Positions 26,281 through 34,937 of a stretch of 64,000 nt of DNA are shown here, piece after piece. The translations under genes and the position numbers were made by a program. The notes under the pieces are model-generated. The model searched no databases and was not told the DNA's origin. It worked only from the letters and a program-made list of their open reading frames with translations. The DNA is taken from NCBI GenBank assembly GCA_029218405.1, contig JAQXRG010000055.1:1-64000 (forward strand), written 5' to 3'. The DNA is from Bacteroidales bacterium (GTDB lineage: Bacteria > Bacteroidota > Bacteroidia > Bacteroidales > Bacteroidaceae). Every line of letters begins with the position of its first letter. The stretch's first letter is position 1.

Positions 26281-27387
26281 CTAAGGATGACGGCGTTCGT
26301 CAGGATATTCAGTCAGCCTCCCCCGGCACAGGTCGTCGGCCATGTGGAGAATCAGGTCATGGAACGCCAATTTCCCGGCAATCGAGCGCGGCAACTGCCG
26401 GTAGCCGACCGCCGCCCCCAGGATATGGCCCGTCACAGAGCCGGTCGCGCTGCTGTGGCCGGCATGGTTCACCGCCGCCCGCATCGCTTCCGCCCCTTTG
26501 CCGAAATGCTTCAACGCACAATAAATCGCGATGGCCAGCACTTCCTCGGCGGTCTCTCCCCTGCCCAACGACTCCACCGCCTCTACGTTCGACCGATAGG
26601 AAGCCGACAGCCCCACCGCCCGTTCCACCAGCCGGGACAGGTATTCCACCGATTTCAGTTCGTCAGGAAACAGACGCACCAGCGTGTCCAGCCCTTCACG
26701 AACATAGCTGGTCAGACGGGTGCGGGTAGGCCATCCGTCCCTGACCAGCCGGTAGATGACGTGCGCCTCCAGTGCCGCCGACAGGTAGCCCAACGGATGG
26801 TGGTGTGTGATGCGCGCCACGTCGGCCGCCAGCCTGTCGGCCTCCTCGATGCCCTTCCCGGTCACGACCGCATACAGGGGCACCGGGGCCACGCGCGTCA
26901 CCGCGCCGTGTCCGTTGCTCCGGTTGACATAGTCCTTGCCCTCGAAAATCGTTCTCAAGGCCAGCAGGCTCGTGTTGTCGGGCGTGCACCGCTGGTTCAG
27001 TCCCGGCACCTGGCGTAGCCAGCACCGCTCGAAGCGGGTGTTCTTCCAGCCCGACTGCTCCAAATACCATTCCACGTACGCATATGTAATCACCTCCAGC
27101 ATCGTCAGGCCGTTTTCCGGTTCATACAGCATCCCCCACACCGTGTAGAGCGTCAGCTGGGTGCTGTCGGATACCGGCGCTTTTCCTCCCTGATGCCCCA
27201 CCATCTGCCACAGATGGTCCGTGTCCAGACAGGTAATGCCTCTCGGCCCGTAGCGTTGCTGGATTTTCTCGTACGACCGCAAGCCATTCACCGGGAAGCC
27301 GAGTGCATCACCTACAGCCCCTCCCAGCACCGAACCTCTAATGCGGTCCTGCAAACCGTTGAAATCCATGCTCATACTCTTTTCCAT
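26281..27387 (-). CDS. Degenerate ADP-ribosylglycohydrolase-family protein
   Basis: 368 aa, all-alpha DraG/ARH fold: GSVLGGAVGDALGFPVNG at the N-terminus, SDSTQLTLYTVWGML, HHPLGYLSAA, and NHAGHSSATGSVTGHILGA. Active members remove ADP-ribose using two Mg ions held by (T/S)DDT and a late GDxDST. Here the first is SDST (second Asp lost) and the late motif reads GHSSAT, so both Asp ligands are replaced by His and Ser. The fold signature is intact, but metal binding is doubtful. It may be a binding protein or have another substrate. The start could be MEKSM or MSMDF. No partner ADP-ribosyltransferase lies nearby. Confidence 0.85.
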   Translation of the reverse strand: MEKSMSMDFNGLQDRIRGSVLGGAVGDALGFPVNGLRSYEKIQQRYGPRGITCLDTDHLWQMVGHQGGKAPVSDSTQLTLYTVWGMLYEPENGLTMLEVITYAYVEWYLEQSGWKNTRFERCWLRQVPGLNQRCTPDNTSLLALRTIFEGKDYVNRSNGHGAVTRVAPVPLYAVVTGKGIEEADRLAADVARITHHHPLGYLSAALEAHVIYRLVRDGWPTRTRLTSYVREGLDTLVRLFPDELKSVEYLSRLVERAVGLSASYRSNVEAVESLGRGETAEEVLAIAIYCALKHFGKGAEAMRAAVNHAGHSSATGSVTGHILGAAVGYRQLPRSIAGKLAFHDLILHMADDLCRGRLTEYPDERRHP

Positions 27388-27548
27388 CTCTCTAAAATGT
27401 TCTATTCAAGTAGGTTCATCGGATTTACCCCCCCCATCACCCTTCACGTCTCATCCACACATAAGGAAATCCTTCTTTATGTTTTCCCTACAAATTTACG
27501 GAAAAACGTCCACTCAGCCAACACTTTTCAGAAAATTTCACCTTCCGA

Positions 27549-27579
27549 TTGATAAATTCTATAAAAAAGACTATCTTTG
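27549..27579 (+). promoter_or_regulatory. menA promoter
   Basis: TTG, 20-base spacer, TATCTTTG; consensus, 29 bases before the menA ATG. Confidence 0.75.
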
Positions 27580-27608
27580 CATCCCGTTCAACCAACACTA
27601 CAGTGACC

Positions 27609-28490
27609 ATGAAGACCAATTCCTTCCAAGCCTGGCTGCTGGCGGCCCGTCCGAAAACCCTGACCGGAGCCGCCATCCCCGTCATGACCGGCTGCGCCCT
27701 GGCTCATTGGCAAGGCTGCCTCCAGCTGGCCCCCGCCCTGCTCTGCTTCGCCTTCGCCTTCCTGATGCAGATTGACGCCAACTTCGTGAACGACCTCTAC
27801 GACTTCCTGAAAGGCAGCGACCGGGGCGACCGTCTGGGTCCCGAACGGGCCTGCGCCCAAGGCTGGATCAGTCCCCGGCACATGCGGTGGGGCATCCTTA
27901 TCACCACCCTGTTGGCGGCGGCCTGCGGCCTGAGCCTGCTGGCCTACGGCGGCCTGTGGATGATACCCGTAGGCCTGGCCTGCATGGTGTTCGCCTTCCT
28001 CTACACGGCCGGCCCCTATCCCTTAGCCTACCACGGCTGGGGCGACGTGCTGGTGGTGGTGTTCTTCGGCTTCGTGCCCGTGGGCTGCACCTTCCTCGTC
28101 ATGGTCCACCGGTGGGACACGTCTGTCACCCTTGCCTCGCTGGCCTGCGGCTTGGTGATTGACACCCTGCTGATGGTCAACAATTTCCGCGACCGCGAGC
28201 AGGACGCGCTGAGCGGCAAGCGAACGCTGGTAGTCCGTTTCGGCGCCCGTTTCGGCCTGGTGTTCTACTACCTGCTAGGGATGGCCGCCTGCTGGTGCTG
28301 CTTCTATTTCCTCACCTGCGGAAAGCCCTGGGCCGCCCTGCTGCCCCAGTTCTACCTGCTGCCCCACATCCTCACCACACTGAAGATGGCCCGCATCCAC
28401 CGCGGCCGCGAGCTGAACCTCGTGCTGAGCGAGACCTCGCGGAACATGCTCCTCTTCGGCCTACTGCTGACAGCCGGACTGGTGCTGTAA
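27609..28490 (+). CDS. menA: 1,4-dihydroxy-2-naphthoate polyprenyltransferase
   Basis: Attaches the isoprenoid tail to DHNA in menaquinone synthesis at the inner membrane. 293 aa from MKTNSFQAWLLAARPKTLTGAAIPVMTGC; the tracked ORF runs 20 codons further upstream across the promoter, so I reject that. UbiA-family motifs: NDLYDFLKGSDRGDRLGP (N-D-x2-D-x4-D) binds the prenyl diphosphate, and the second Asp motif is NNFRDREQDALSGKRTLVVRFG. Eight or nine hydrophobic helices. The polyprenyl synthase at the right edge of the window could make its side chain. Confidence 0.93.
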   Translation: MKTNSFQAWLLAARPKTLTGAAIPVMTGCALAHWQGCLQLAPALLCFAFAFLMQIDANFVNDLYDFLKGSDRGDRLGPERACAQGWISPRHMRWGILITTLLAAACGLSLLAYGGLWMIPVGLACMVFAFLYTAGPYPLAYHGWGDVLVVVFFGFVPVGCTFLVMVHRWDTSVTLASLACGLVIDTLLMVNNFRDREQDALSGKRTLVVRFGARFGLVFYYLLGMAACWCCFYFLTCGKPWAALLPQFYLLPHILTTLKMARIHRGRELNLVLSETSRNMLLFGLLLTAGLVL

Positions 28491-28801
28491 GGAGGACGAA
28501 AGGTGGCTTAATGACCTAATGACAACGTTCCCGTTCCGAGGCGATGTTTCGAGAAAGTGTTTCGAGGACAAAGCCAGGGCATCCTACCACCGTGGGACCA
28601 TCCTAAGGCCTCTCCACGACCGGTCCGGATTTTGCAGACTCGACTATTTTTATTATTATTACCTTTGTAAAATCATCGGTCAAAAGCATTCATTCACGAC
28701 CCCATTCCAGAACGTTTCGTCAGCCAATTGAGCAGTAGCCAGCCGGATGGGATGACGCTATGGCCAGCAACGCACTACATTTTATTCACTTCAAAAAAAA
28801 C
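28491..28801. other. Intergenic region between menA and mgtC remnant
   Basis: About 310 bases without a credible gene. GTTTCGAG occurs twice in tandem near 28540-28560. A TACCTTTG -7 box lies at 28660-28667 with TTTG 25 bases upstream, a non-ideal promoter for mgtC. The short ORFs listed by the track here lack family features. Confidence 0.45.
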
Positions 28802-29506
28802 ATGACTATGGACATGATTACAGAATTATCACTGAGACTGGGTACAGCTCTTTTATTAGGTGGAGTCATTGGTGTCGAACGAGAATGGCGTTCCAAAGAT
28901 GCCGGCTTTCGCACTCACTTCCTTGTCGCCTTAGGAAGTGCATTATTTTGTATTGTATCCGAATATGGATTTGGAGGAAACTTAAAGGACACGTCACGAA
29001 TGGCGGCGCAGGTTGTCTCCGGCATCGGATTTTTGGGTGCCGGAACCATCATCTTCCAAAAGAATGTGATACGTGGTCTTACCACAGCCGCCGGATTATG
29101 GGTAACAGCCGCCATTGGGCTGACTTGCGGAACAGGAATGTATGCAATCGCCGCCATTGCAACAGGAATGGTGATAGTGGGTTAAGAGGTGATAAACGCC
29201 TTGATTCCTCCTATTGGCACTACCACCGTCATGCTTACTTTTACAGCGACTTCAAAAGAGCGTATCAAAAATGTCGTAAATCAAATAAAGGACGACTGCA
29301 TAGAATTGTATTCGTATGAACTCAAGAATCACCGCACTTCTCAAGGTGAAATCTTTGAGGCGAACATAGAAATGAAAGTAAGACGTGGCAATCACAATGA
29401 ACGTCTGATTGATTATATGGATGAATCCACTTTAAAAAGTCGGCTGCTCGACCAATATTTATTAATATTAGGAGCCTCCCCCCGAAAAAAGAGCTGTAAG
29501 ACGTGA
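28802..29506 (+). pseudogene. MgtC/SapB-family membrane protein gene interrupted by an in-frame TAA
   Basis: The reading frame is continuous from ATG 28802 to 29506 except for TAA at codon 128 (29183-29185). Before it: MTMDMITELSLRLGTALLLGGVIGVEREWRSKDAGFRTHFLVALGSAL..., the MgtC membrane domain with its conserved GVEREW..K.AG.RT and GAGTI motifs. After it, still in frame: EVINALIPPIGTTTVMLTFTATSKERIKNVVN..., the end of the last helix plus the ACT-like cytoplasmic domain. One base change (TTA Leu to TAA) explains it. A GTG two codons later could restart translation, so two separate peptides are possible. The gene is visibly AT-richer than its neighbours, suggesting transfer. MgtC proteins help growth in low Mg2+. 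Confidence 0.85.
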
Positions 29507-29518
29507 GGAGCTGAAAAG

Positions 29519-29558
29519 AACGGATGTAAATCTTGCAGACGCTTGACTTACACCCGTT
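29519..29558 (-). terminator. Terminator of tRNA-Ser(UGA)
   Basis: Minus-strand hairpin AACGGGTGTAA/TTACATCCGTT, one mismatch, followed by CTTTTC, directly after the tRNA 3' end. Confidence 0.65.
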
Positions 29559-29560
29559 AT

Positions 29561-29648
29561 TGGCGGAGAGACAGGGATTCGAACCCCGGGTACCTCGCGG
29601 TACAACGGTTTTCAAGACCGCCGCAATCGACCACTCTGCCACCTCTCC
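29561..29648 (-). tRNA. tRNA-Ser (anticodon UGA)
   Basis: 88 nt with long variable arm. Acceptor GGAGAGG/TCTCTCC, discriminator G and encoded CCA. Anticodon stem-loop GGTCTTGAAAACC gives UGA. T arm CGGGG-TTCGAAT-CCCTG. It lies between the broken mgtC and the AAA-ATPase/nuclease gene. Confidence 0.97.
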
Positions 29649-29687
29649 TGGACTTCTTCGAGAAATGTCTTCCTCAGAAAATCGGTG

Positions 29688-29718
29688 CAAAGGTAAGGTT
29701 TTTTTCTGAATCTGCAAA
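29688..29718 (-). promoter_or_regulatory. Promoter of tRNA-Ser(UGA)
   Basis: Minus-strand TTTG, 19-base spacer, TACCTTTG; exact consensus 40 bases before the tRNA. Confidence 0.78.
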
Positions 29719-29737
29719 CCTTTCACGATTTTTTTCC

Positions 29738-29768
29738 TTTGCCACATCGTTTTTTTACGTTATCTTTG
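29738..29768 (+). promoter_or_regulatory. Promoter of the AAA-ATPase/nuclease gene
   Basis: TTTG, 19-base spacer, TATCTTTG; exact consensus about 30 bases before the start codon, back to back with the tRNA-Ser promoter. Confidence 0.77.
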
Positions 29769-29798
29769 CCGAAGGCTAACAGTAAACAATGAATGAAT

Positions 29799-31397
29799 AT
29801 GAAGTACCCGATAGGAATACAGAGTTTTGAGCGGATTAGAGAGGACGGGTTTGTCTATGTGGACAAGACCGCATTAGTGTATGACCTCGTCAGCGACGGG
29901 ACGATTTATTTCCTCGGACGGCCCCGCCGCTTCGGAAAGAGCCTGCTCGTCTCGACCTTAGAAAACTATTTCCTCGGGCACAAGGAGCTTTTCCGCGGAC
30001 TCGCCATCGACTCGTTAGAGCAGGAATGGGCGGAATATCCTGTCTTCCATGTCGATTTCAACGGAGTCAACTTCACACAGCCCCACGCCTTGGAGGACAC
30101 CCTACAAGACTTCGTGGAAAAGGCCGGGAAGGCGTACGGCATAACGTCCTCGCAAGCGCAGTTCGGATTGCGCTTCAAGGAGATACTGGAGGCCGCCCAC
30201 GAGCAGACTGGCCGCCGGGTTGTCGTGCTCATCGACGAATACGACAAGCCCCTGTTAGACGTGATGAACACGGGCATTCCCTCGCCTGTCATCGCCGGGG
30301 ACATCCAGACCCTGGAGGACTACAACCGGGAAATCTTAAAAGGCTTCTACAGCGTGTTCAAGCTTGCTGACAAGCACCTGCGGTTCGTGTTGCTGACCGG
30401 CGTGACGAAGTTCTCACAAATCAGTGTGTTCAGCGGGTTCAACCAACCGAAGGATATCAGCTACGATGCCCGCTACGACGCGCTCTGCGGCATCACCAAG
30501 GACGAACTGCTCACCGTCTTCAAGGAGCAGATCCGGGAACTGGGCGAGATGAACGGCATGACGGAGGAGGAGGCCATCGACAAGCTGACACACAAGTACG
30601 ACGGCTATCACTTCAGCAAACGGATGAAGGATATCTTCAACCCGTTCAGTATCCTTAACTGCTTAGACTCTAAAGATTTTCAAAACTATTGGTTCGCCAC
30701 CGGAACCCCCACCTACCTCATGCGCCTGATGGCCGACAACCGGGAGAACATCAACGAGCTGGCGGGGAAGGAATACCCTGCCGCCGAGTTCGTGGACTAC
30801 AAGGCTACCCGGCAGAAACCGCTGCCCATGCTCTACCAAAGCGGATACCTGACCATCAAGGGCTATGACCCGGACTTTAATGTCTATCGCCTGGACTTCC
30901 CTAACGAGGAGGTGCGAAGCGGAATGGTGGCCCTGCTCGCGTCCGACTATTTCAGTAACGAGAACTATTCCAGTTCCTGGATTATTGATGTCACACGGAC
31001 ACTCCGTAAAGGCGACCTGGAGAAGTTCAAGCTCCAGCTCACCGCCTTCCTGGCCAACGTCTCCTACCGCTTCCAGCGCAAACAGGATGTCCGTGAGTGC
31101 GAGCGGCACTTCCAGTACACCTTCTACCTCATCCTGCAGCTGCTCGGCAAGTACAACACCTATGTGGAGAAGGAGACCAGCCAGGGACGCATCGACTGCG
31201 TGTTGGAGTGTCCCGGTTACGTCTATATCTTCGAATTCAAGCTCAACTCCACTGCCGGGGCGGCTCTGCAGCAGATTGACAACAAAGGCTACGCGCTGTC
31301 CTACGCCGCCGACACGCGGAAGCTGTACAAGGTGGGGGTCAGCTTCTCCTCGGAGACAGGTACCGTCAACGACTTTGACTACTGTACTCGCGAGTAA
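29799..31397 (+). CDS. AAA-ATPase-like / PD-(D/E)XK nuclease fusion protein
   Basis: About 532 aa; the start MKYPIGIQSFERIREDGFVYVDKT is the family start, two codons after the tracked one. N-terminal half: AAA-ATPase-like (PF09820 type) with Walker A variant GRPRRFGKSLLVSTLENYF and Walker B-like VVVLIDEYDKPLLD, followed by LLTGVTKFSQISVFSGFNQ. C-terminal 100 residues: PD-(D/E)XK nuclease fold (DUF1703) with GRIDCVLECPGYVYIFEFKL. These single-gene units are abundant in Bacteroidota, often in many copies, and appear mobile or accessory; biological role unclear (defence and selfish-element roles have been suggested). Placement beside a tRNA and a decaying AT-rich gene fits an accessory site. Confidence 0.88.
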   Translation: MKYPIGIQSFERIREDGFVYVDKTALVYDLVSDGTIYFLGRPRRFGKSLLVSTLENYFLGHKELFRGLAIDSLEQEWAEYPVFHVDFNGVNFTQPHALEDTLQDFVEKAGKAYGITSSQAQFGLRFKEILEAAHEQTGRRVVVLIDEYDKPLLDVMNTGIPSPVIAGDIQTLEDYNREILKGFYSVFKLADKHLRFVLLTGVTKFSQISVFSGFNQPKDISYDARYDALCGITKDELLTVFKEQIRELGEMNGMTEEEAIDKLTHKYDGYHFSKRMKDIFNPFSILNCLDSKDFQNYWFATGTPTYLMRLMADNRENINELAGKEYPAAEFVDYKATRQKPLPMLYQSGYLTIKGYDPDFNVYRLDFPNEEVRSGMVALLASDYFSNENYSSSWIIDVTRTLRKGDLEKFKLQLTAFLANVSYRFQRKQDVRECERHFQYTFYLILQLLGKYNTYVEKETSQGRIDCVLECPGYVYIFEFKLNSTAGAALQQIDNKGYALSYAADTRKLYKVGVSFSSETGTVNDFDYCTRE

Positions 31398-31472
31398 GCT
31401 GAAGCGCGCTGAACACCCTCACTCAGGTGCTCCACAACGGAGATTTTCCGCACGCCTTTTCCGGCTCAGGAC

Positions 31473-31503
31473 TTGGTGTTTCTGCCAAAAATACGTAAAT
31501 TTG
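31473..31503 (+). promoter_or_regulatory. dsbD promoter
   Basis: TTG, 20-base spacer, TAAATTTG; consensus, 57 bases before the dsbD ATG. Confidence 0.7.
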
Positions 31504-31560
31504 CGCCCTGTAAGCAGAATACGAACGAAAACAAGTATTAACTCATATCCACACATCGCA

Positions 31561-33588
31561 ATGACGAAAAAGATTCTACTCAGTTGGCTGTTCATGGCCA
31601 TGCTCTGCCTGCCGGCACTGGCGCAAATCCAGGATCCGGTGAAGTTCAAGACAGAATGGAAAGCGCTTTCGGAAGAGGAAGCGGAAATCATCTTCACGGG
31701 TGCCATCGACGAAGGATGGCATGTGTATTCCACCGACCTGGGGGACGGAGGTCCGACACAGGCTGCGCTGAACATCGAAGTGCTCAACGGCGCACGGCTG
31801 GAAGGCAAGCTGACCCCCCGCGGCAAAGAAGTGGACAAGATGGACCCAGTGTTCGACATGCGGGTGCGCTATTTTGAGAAACAGGCCGTCTTCGTGCAGA
31901 AAGTGAAGCTGTTGGGCGGCGACTACCGCATTGCGGGCTATCTGGAATACGGCGCATGCAACGACGAGAACTGCCTGCCACCCGCCGCAGTGGAGTTCAC
32001 CTTTAACGGACAGGCGAAGGGAACCGCAGCGGCCGCCCTCCCCACGGATGGAGAAAACGCAGCCGCAGCGGACGGAGCAAACGCTACAGCGGACGGACAA
32101 GGAGCCGCCACAGAGCAGGCCGGACCGGACACCGCCGCCACAGCCCTGCAAGGCACCGCCGACTACTGGCGGCCGGTGGTAAGCGAGCTGCGGGCCATGG
32201 GCGAGCAGGTACAGGCCAGCGACCTTTCCTGGTTCTACATCTTCGGCATGGGCTTCGTGGGCGGTCTGCTGGCCTTGTTCACGCCCTGTGTATGGCCCAT
32301 CATCCCGATGACCGTCAGCTTCTTCCTGAAGCGCACCAAGGACAAGAAGAAGGGCATCCGCGACGCATGGACCTACGGCGCGTCCATCGTGGTCATCTAC
32401 CTGACACTGGGGCTGGCCATCACCCTGATTTTTGGCGCCAGCGCCCTGAACGCCCTCTCCACCAACGCTGTCTTCAACATCCTGTTCTGCCTGATGCTGG
32501 TGGTGTTCGCCGCCTCGTTCTTCGGCGCGTTCGAGATTACCCTGCCCTCGAAGTGGAGCAACGCGGTGGACAGCAAGGCCGAGCAGACCACGGGCCTGCT
32601 GAGCATCTTCCTCATGGCCTTCACGCTGTCACTGGTGTCCTTCTCCTGCACGGGCCCCATCATCGGCTTCCTGCTGGTAGAGGTGTCCACCACCGGCAGT
32701 GTGGTCGCCCCCGCCATCGGCATGCTGGGCTTTGCCCTGGCCTTGGCCCTGCCGTTCACCCTCTTCGCGCTTTTCCCCTCCTGGCTGAAGTCGATGCCGA
32801 AGTCGGGCGGCTGGATGAACGTCATCAAGGTGACGCTGGGCTTCTTAGAGCTGGCCTTCGCGCTGAAGTTCCTCTCGGTGGCCGACCTGGCCTACGGCTG
32901 GCGGCTGCTGGACCGCGAGACCTTCCTCGCCCTGTGGATTGTCATCTTCGGCCTGCTGGGCTTCTACCTGCTGGGCAAGGTCAAGTTCCCGCACGACGAT
33001 GATGACACGAAGGTGAGCGTGCCCCGCTTCTTCATGGCCCTCTTCTCGCTGGCCTTCGCCGTCTATATGATTCCGGGCCTGTGGGGCGCCCCGCTGAAGG
33101 CGGTCAGCGCATTCGCGCCGCCCATGCAGACCCAGGACTTCAACCTCTACAAGAACGAGGTGCACGCACAGTTCACCGACTTCGACGCGGGCATGGCCTA
33201 CGCCCGCCAGCAGCGCAAGCCGGTGATGCTGGACTTCACGGGCTTCGGCTGCGTGAACTGCCGGAAGATGGAGCTGGCTGTATGGACCGACCCAAAGGTG
33301 AGCAAGCTGATGAACGAGGACTACGTGCTGATTACGCTCTACGTGGACGAGAAGACGAAACTGCCCGAGCCCATAAAGATCATGGAGAACGGACAGGAGC
33401 GCACGCTGCGCACCGTGGGCGACAAGTGGAGCTACCTGCAACGCTCGAAGTTCGGTGCCAACGCACAACCGTTCTACGTACTGATTGACAACGACGGAAT
33501 GCCGCTCAACGCTTCCTACTCGTACGACGAGGAGGTGCAGAAGTACGTGGAGTTCCTAGAGACGGGACTGAAGAACTACAAGAAATAA
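31561..33588 (+). CDS. dsbD: Thiol:disulfide interchange protein DsbD
   Basis: Carries electrons from cytoplasmic thioredoxin across the inner membrane to periplasmic thiol proteins. 675 aa from MTKKILLSWLFMAMLCLPALAQ (signal peptide); the tracked ORF extends 232 codons upstream as a shadow of the AAA-ATPase gene. N-terminal periplasmic domain with YGACNDENCLPP, an Ala-rich linker of about 50 residues (150-198), the membrane domain with its redox cysteines in FTPCVWPIIP (Cys243) and SFSCTGPIIG (Cys363), then a thioredoxin domain with GFGCVNCRK (Cys564, Cys567). Own promoter. The cysteine desulfidase gene starts 34 bases downstream, hinting at joint thiol/sulfur metabolism. Confidence 0.95.
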   Translation: MTKKILLSWLFMAMLCLPALAQIQDPVKFKTEWKALSEEEAEIIFTGAIDEGWHVYSTDLGDGGPTQAALNIEVLNGARLEGKLTPRGKEVDKMDPVFDMRVRYFEKQAVFVQKVKLLGGDYRIAGYLEYGACNDENCLPPAAVEFTFNGQAKGTAAAALPTDGENAAAADGANATADGQGAATEQAGPDTAATALQGTADYWRPVVSELRAMGEQVQASDLSWFYIFGMGFVGGLLALFTPCVWPIIPMTVSFFLKRTKDKKKGIRDAWTYGASIVVIYLTLGLAITLIFGASALNALSTNAVFNILFCLMLVVFAASFFGAFEITLPSKWSNAVDSKAEQTTGLLSIFLMAFTLSLVSFSCTGPIIGFLLVEVSTTGSVVAPAIGMLGFALALALPFTLFALFPSWLKSMPKSGGWMNVIKVTLGFLELAFALKFLSVADLAYGWRLLDRETFLALWIVIFGLLGFYLLGKVKFPHDDDDTKVSVPRFFMALFSLAFAVYMIPGLWGAPLKAVSAFAPPMQTQDFNLYKNEVHAQFTDFDAGMAYARQQRKPVMLDFTGFGCVNCRKMELAVWTDPKVSKLMNEDYVLITLYVDEKTKLPEPIKIMENGQERTLRTVGDKWSYLQRSKFGANAQPFYVLIDNDGMPLNASYSYDEEVQKYVEFLETGLKNYKK

Positions 33589-33622
33589 ACCACGGCCACT
33601 ATCCTAAAAGAAGAGAGAGCGT

Positions 33623-34918
33623 ATGATAGAGAAATCGGAAAGAGAACAGATTATCGCCCTGATAAAGCGAGAGGTGGTGCCCGCCATCGGCTGTACGGAG
33701 CCCATCGCCGTGGCCCTGTGCGTGGCCCGTGCCACGGAACTGCTGGAAAGCCGCCCGGAACAAATCCGGGTGGCGCTCAGCGCGAACATCCTGAAAAACG
33801 CCATGGGAGTGGGCATCCCCGGCACCGGCGGCATGATAGGGCTGCCCATCGCCATCGCGCTGGGAACCCTCATCGGCAAGTCGGCCTACCAGCTGGAGGT
33901 CCTGAAGGACAGCACACCGGAAGCGGTGGAGGAAGGCAAACGGCTCATCGGCGAGAACATCATCCACATCGCCCTGAAGGAGGGCATCGAGGAGAAGCTT
34001 TACATCGAGGTGACCTGCCAGGCCGACGGGCATACGGCCACCGCCATCATCAGCGGCGGACACACCCGCTTCGTCCACGAGAGCCGTGACGGGGTCACCC
34101 TGCTCGACCGCCAGGGGGGCGTGACCGAGGAAAGCGGGGAGAAAGCGCCCGAACTGACCCTGCGGAAGGTGTTCGAGTTTGCCGACACCACACCCATCGA
34201 AGAGATTGCCTTCATCGGGGAGGCCAAGCGACTGAACAAAGCGGCCGCCGAACAGTCGTTCAAGGCTCGCTACGGCCATGAGCTGGGACGTACGCTGCGC
34301 GGCAGCCAGAGCGAGCGGACTTTCTTAGACAACAACACGTTCACGCACATCCTTTCCTACACGTCGGGGGCTTGCGACGCGCGTATGGCAGGCGCCATGA
34401 TTCCGGTGATGAGCAACTCGGGCAGCGGCAACCAAGGCATTGCCGCCACCGTGCCGGTGGTGGTCTATGCCGAGGACAACCACAAGACCGAGGAGGAGCT
34501 GACGCGCGCCCTGATCCTGAGCCACCTCACCGCCATCTACATCAAGCAGAGCCTGGGCCGGCTGTCGGCCCTCTGCGGCTGCGTGGTGGCCGCCACGGGC
34601 AGTAGCTGCGGCATCACTTACCTGATGGGAGGGCGCTACGAGCAGGTATCGTATGCGGTGCAGAACATGATCGCCACGCTGACGGGCATGATCTGCGACG
34701 GCGCAAAACCGAGCTGTGCCCTGAAGCTGACCAGCGGCGTATCGACGGCGGTCCTCTCGGCCATCCTCGCCATGGAGCAGAAATGTGTGACTTCGGTCGA
34801 GGGCATCGTGGAGAAGGACGTGGATCGCAGTATCCGGAACCTGACGCACATCGGCAGCGTGGGCATGAACGAGACCGACCGCATGGTGCTCGACATCATG
34901 ACGCACAAGCAACCGTAA
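33623..34918 (+). CDS. L-cysteine desulfidase / UPF0597 (CyuA-like) protein
   Basis: 431 aa; the family splits L-cysteine into pyruvate, ammonia and sulfide using a 4Fe-4S cluster. Visible motifs: PAIGCTEPIAVALC near residue 23 (Cys24, proposed base/ligand), GMGVGIPGTGG-type NAMGVGIPGTGGMIGLPIA, MIPVMSNSGSGNQGI, and the cysteine-bearing LCGCVVAATGSSCGITYLMGG and CDGAKPSCALKL. Length normal. It begins 34 bases after dsbD and ends 19 bases before the AlbA_2 gene, so dsbD-desulfidase-AlbA_2 may be one transcript. It could serve cysteine detoxification or use as an energy source, releasing H2S. Some UPF0597 members act on other substrates, so the reaction is inferred. Confidence 0.88.
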   Translation: MIEKSEREQIIALIKREVVPAIGCTEPIAVALCVARATELLESRPEQIRVALSANILKNAMGVGIPGTGGMIGLPIAIALGTLIGKSAYQLEVLKDSTPEAVEEGKRLIGENIIHIALKEGIEEKLYIEVTCQADGHTATAIISGGHTRFVHESRDGVTLLDRQGGVTEESGEKAPELTLRKVFEFADTTPIEEIAFIGEAKRLNKAAAEQSFKARYGHELGRTLRGSQSERTFLDNNTFTHILSYTSGACDARMAGAMIPVMSNSGSGNQGIAATVPVVVYAEDNHKTEEELTRALILSHLTAIYIKQSLGRLSALCGCVVAATGSSCGITYLMGGRYEQVSYAVQNMIATLTGMICDGAKPSCALKLTSGVSTAVLSAILAMEQKCVTSVEGIVEKDVDRSIRNLTHIGSVGMNETDRMVLDIMTHKQP

Positions 34919-34937
34919 CCAACGTGACGCTACGGAC

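Noticed and set aside
28802-29506. Programmed readthrough or recoding at the mgtC TAA
   Set aside because: TAA is not a selenocysteine codon and no recoding structure is evident; a simple nonsense change is more likely.
29561-31397. Integrated element using tRNA-Ser as attachment site
   Set aside because: I found no integrase and no second copy of the tRNA 3' end nearby.
30865-31560. N-terminal 232-codon extension of dsbD in the ORF track
   Set aside because: Ser/Thr-rich frame inside the AAA-ATPase gene and across the dsbD promoter; the signal peptide starts at 31561.
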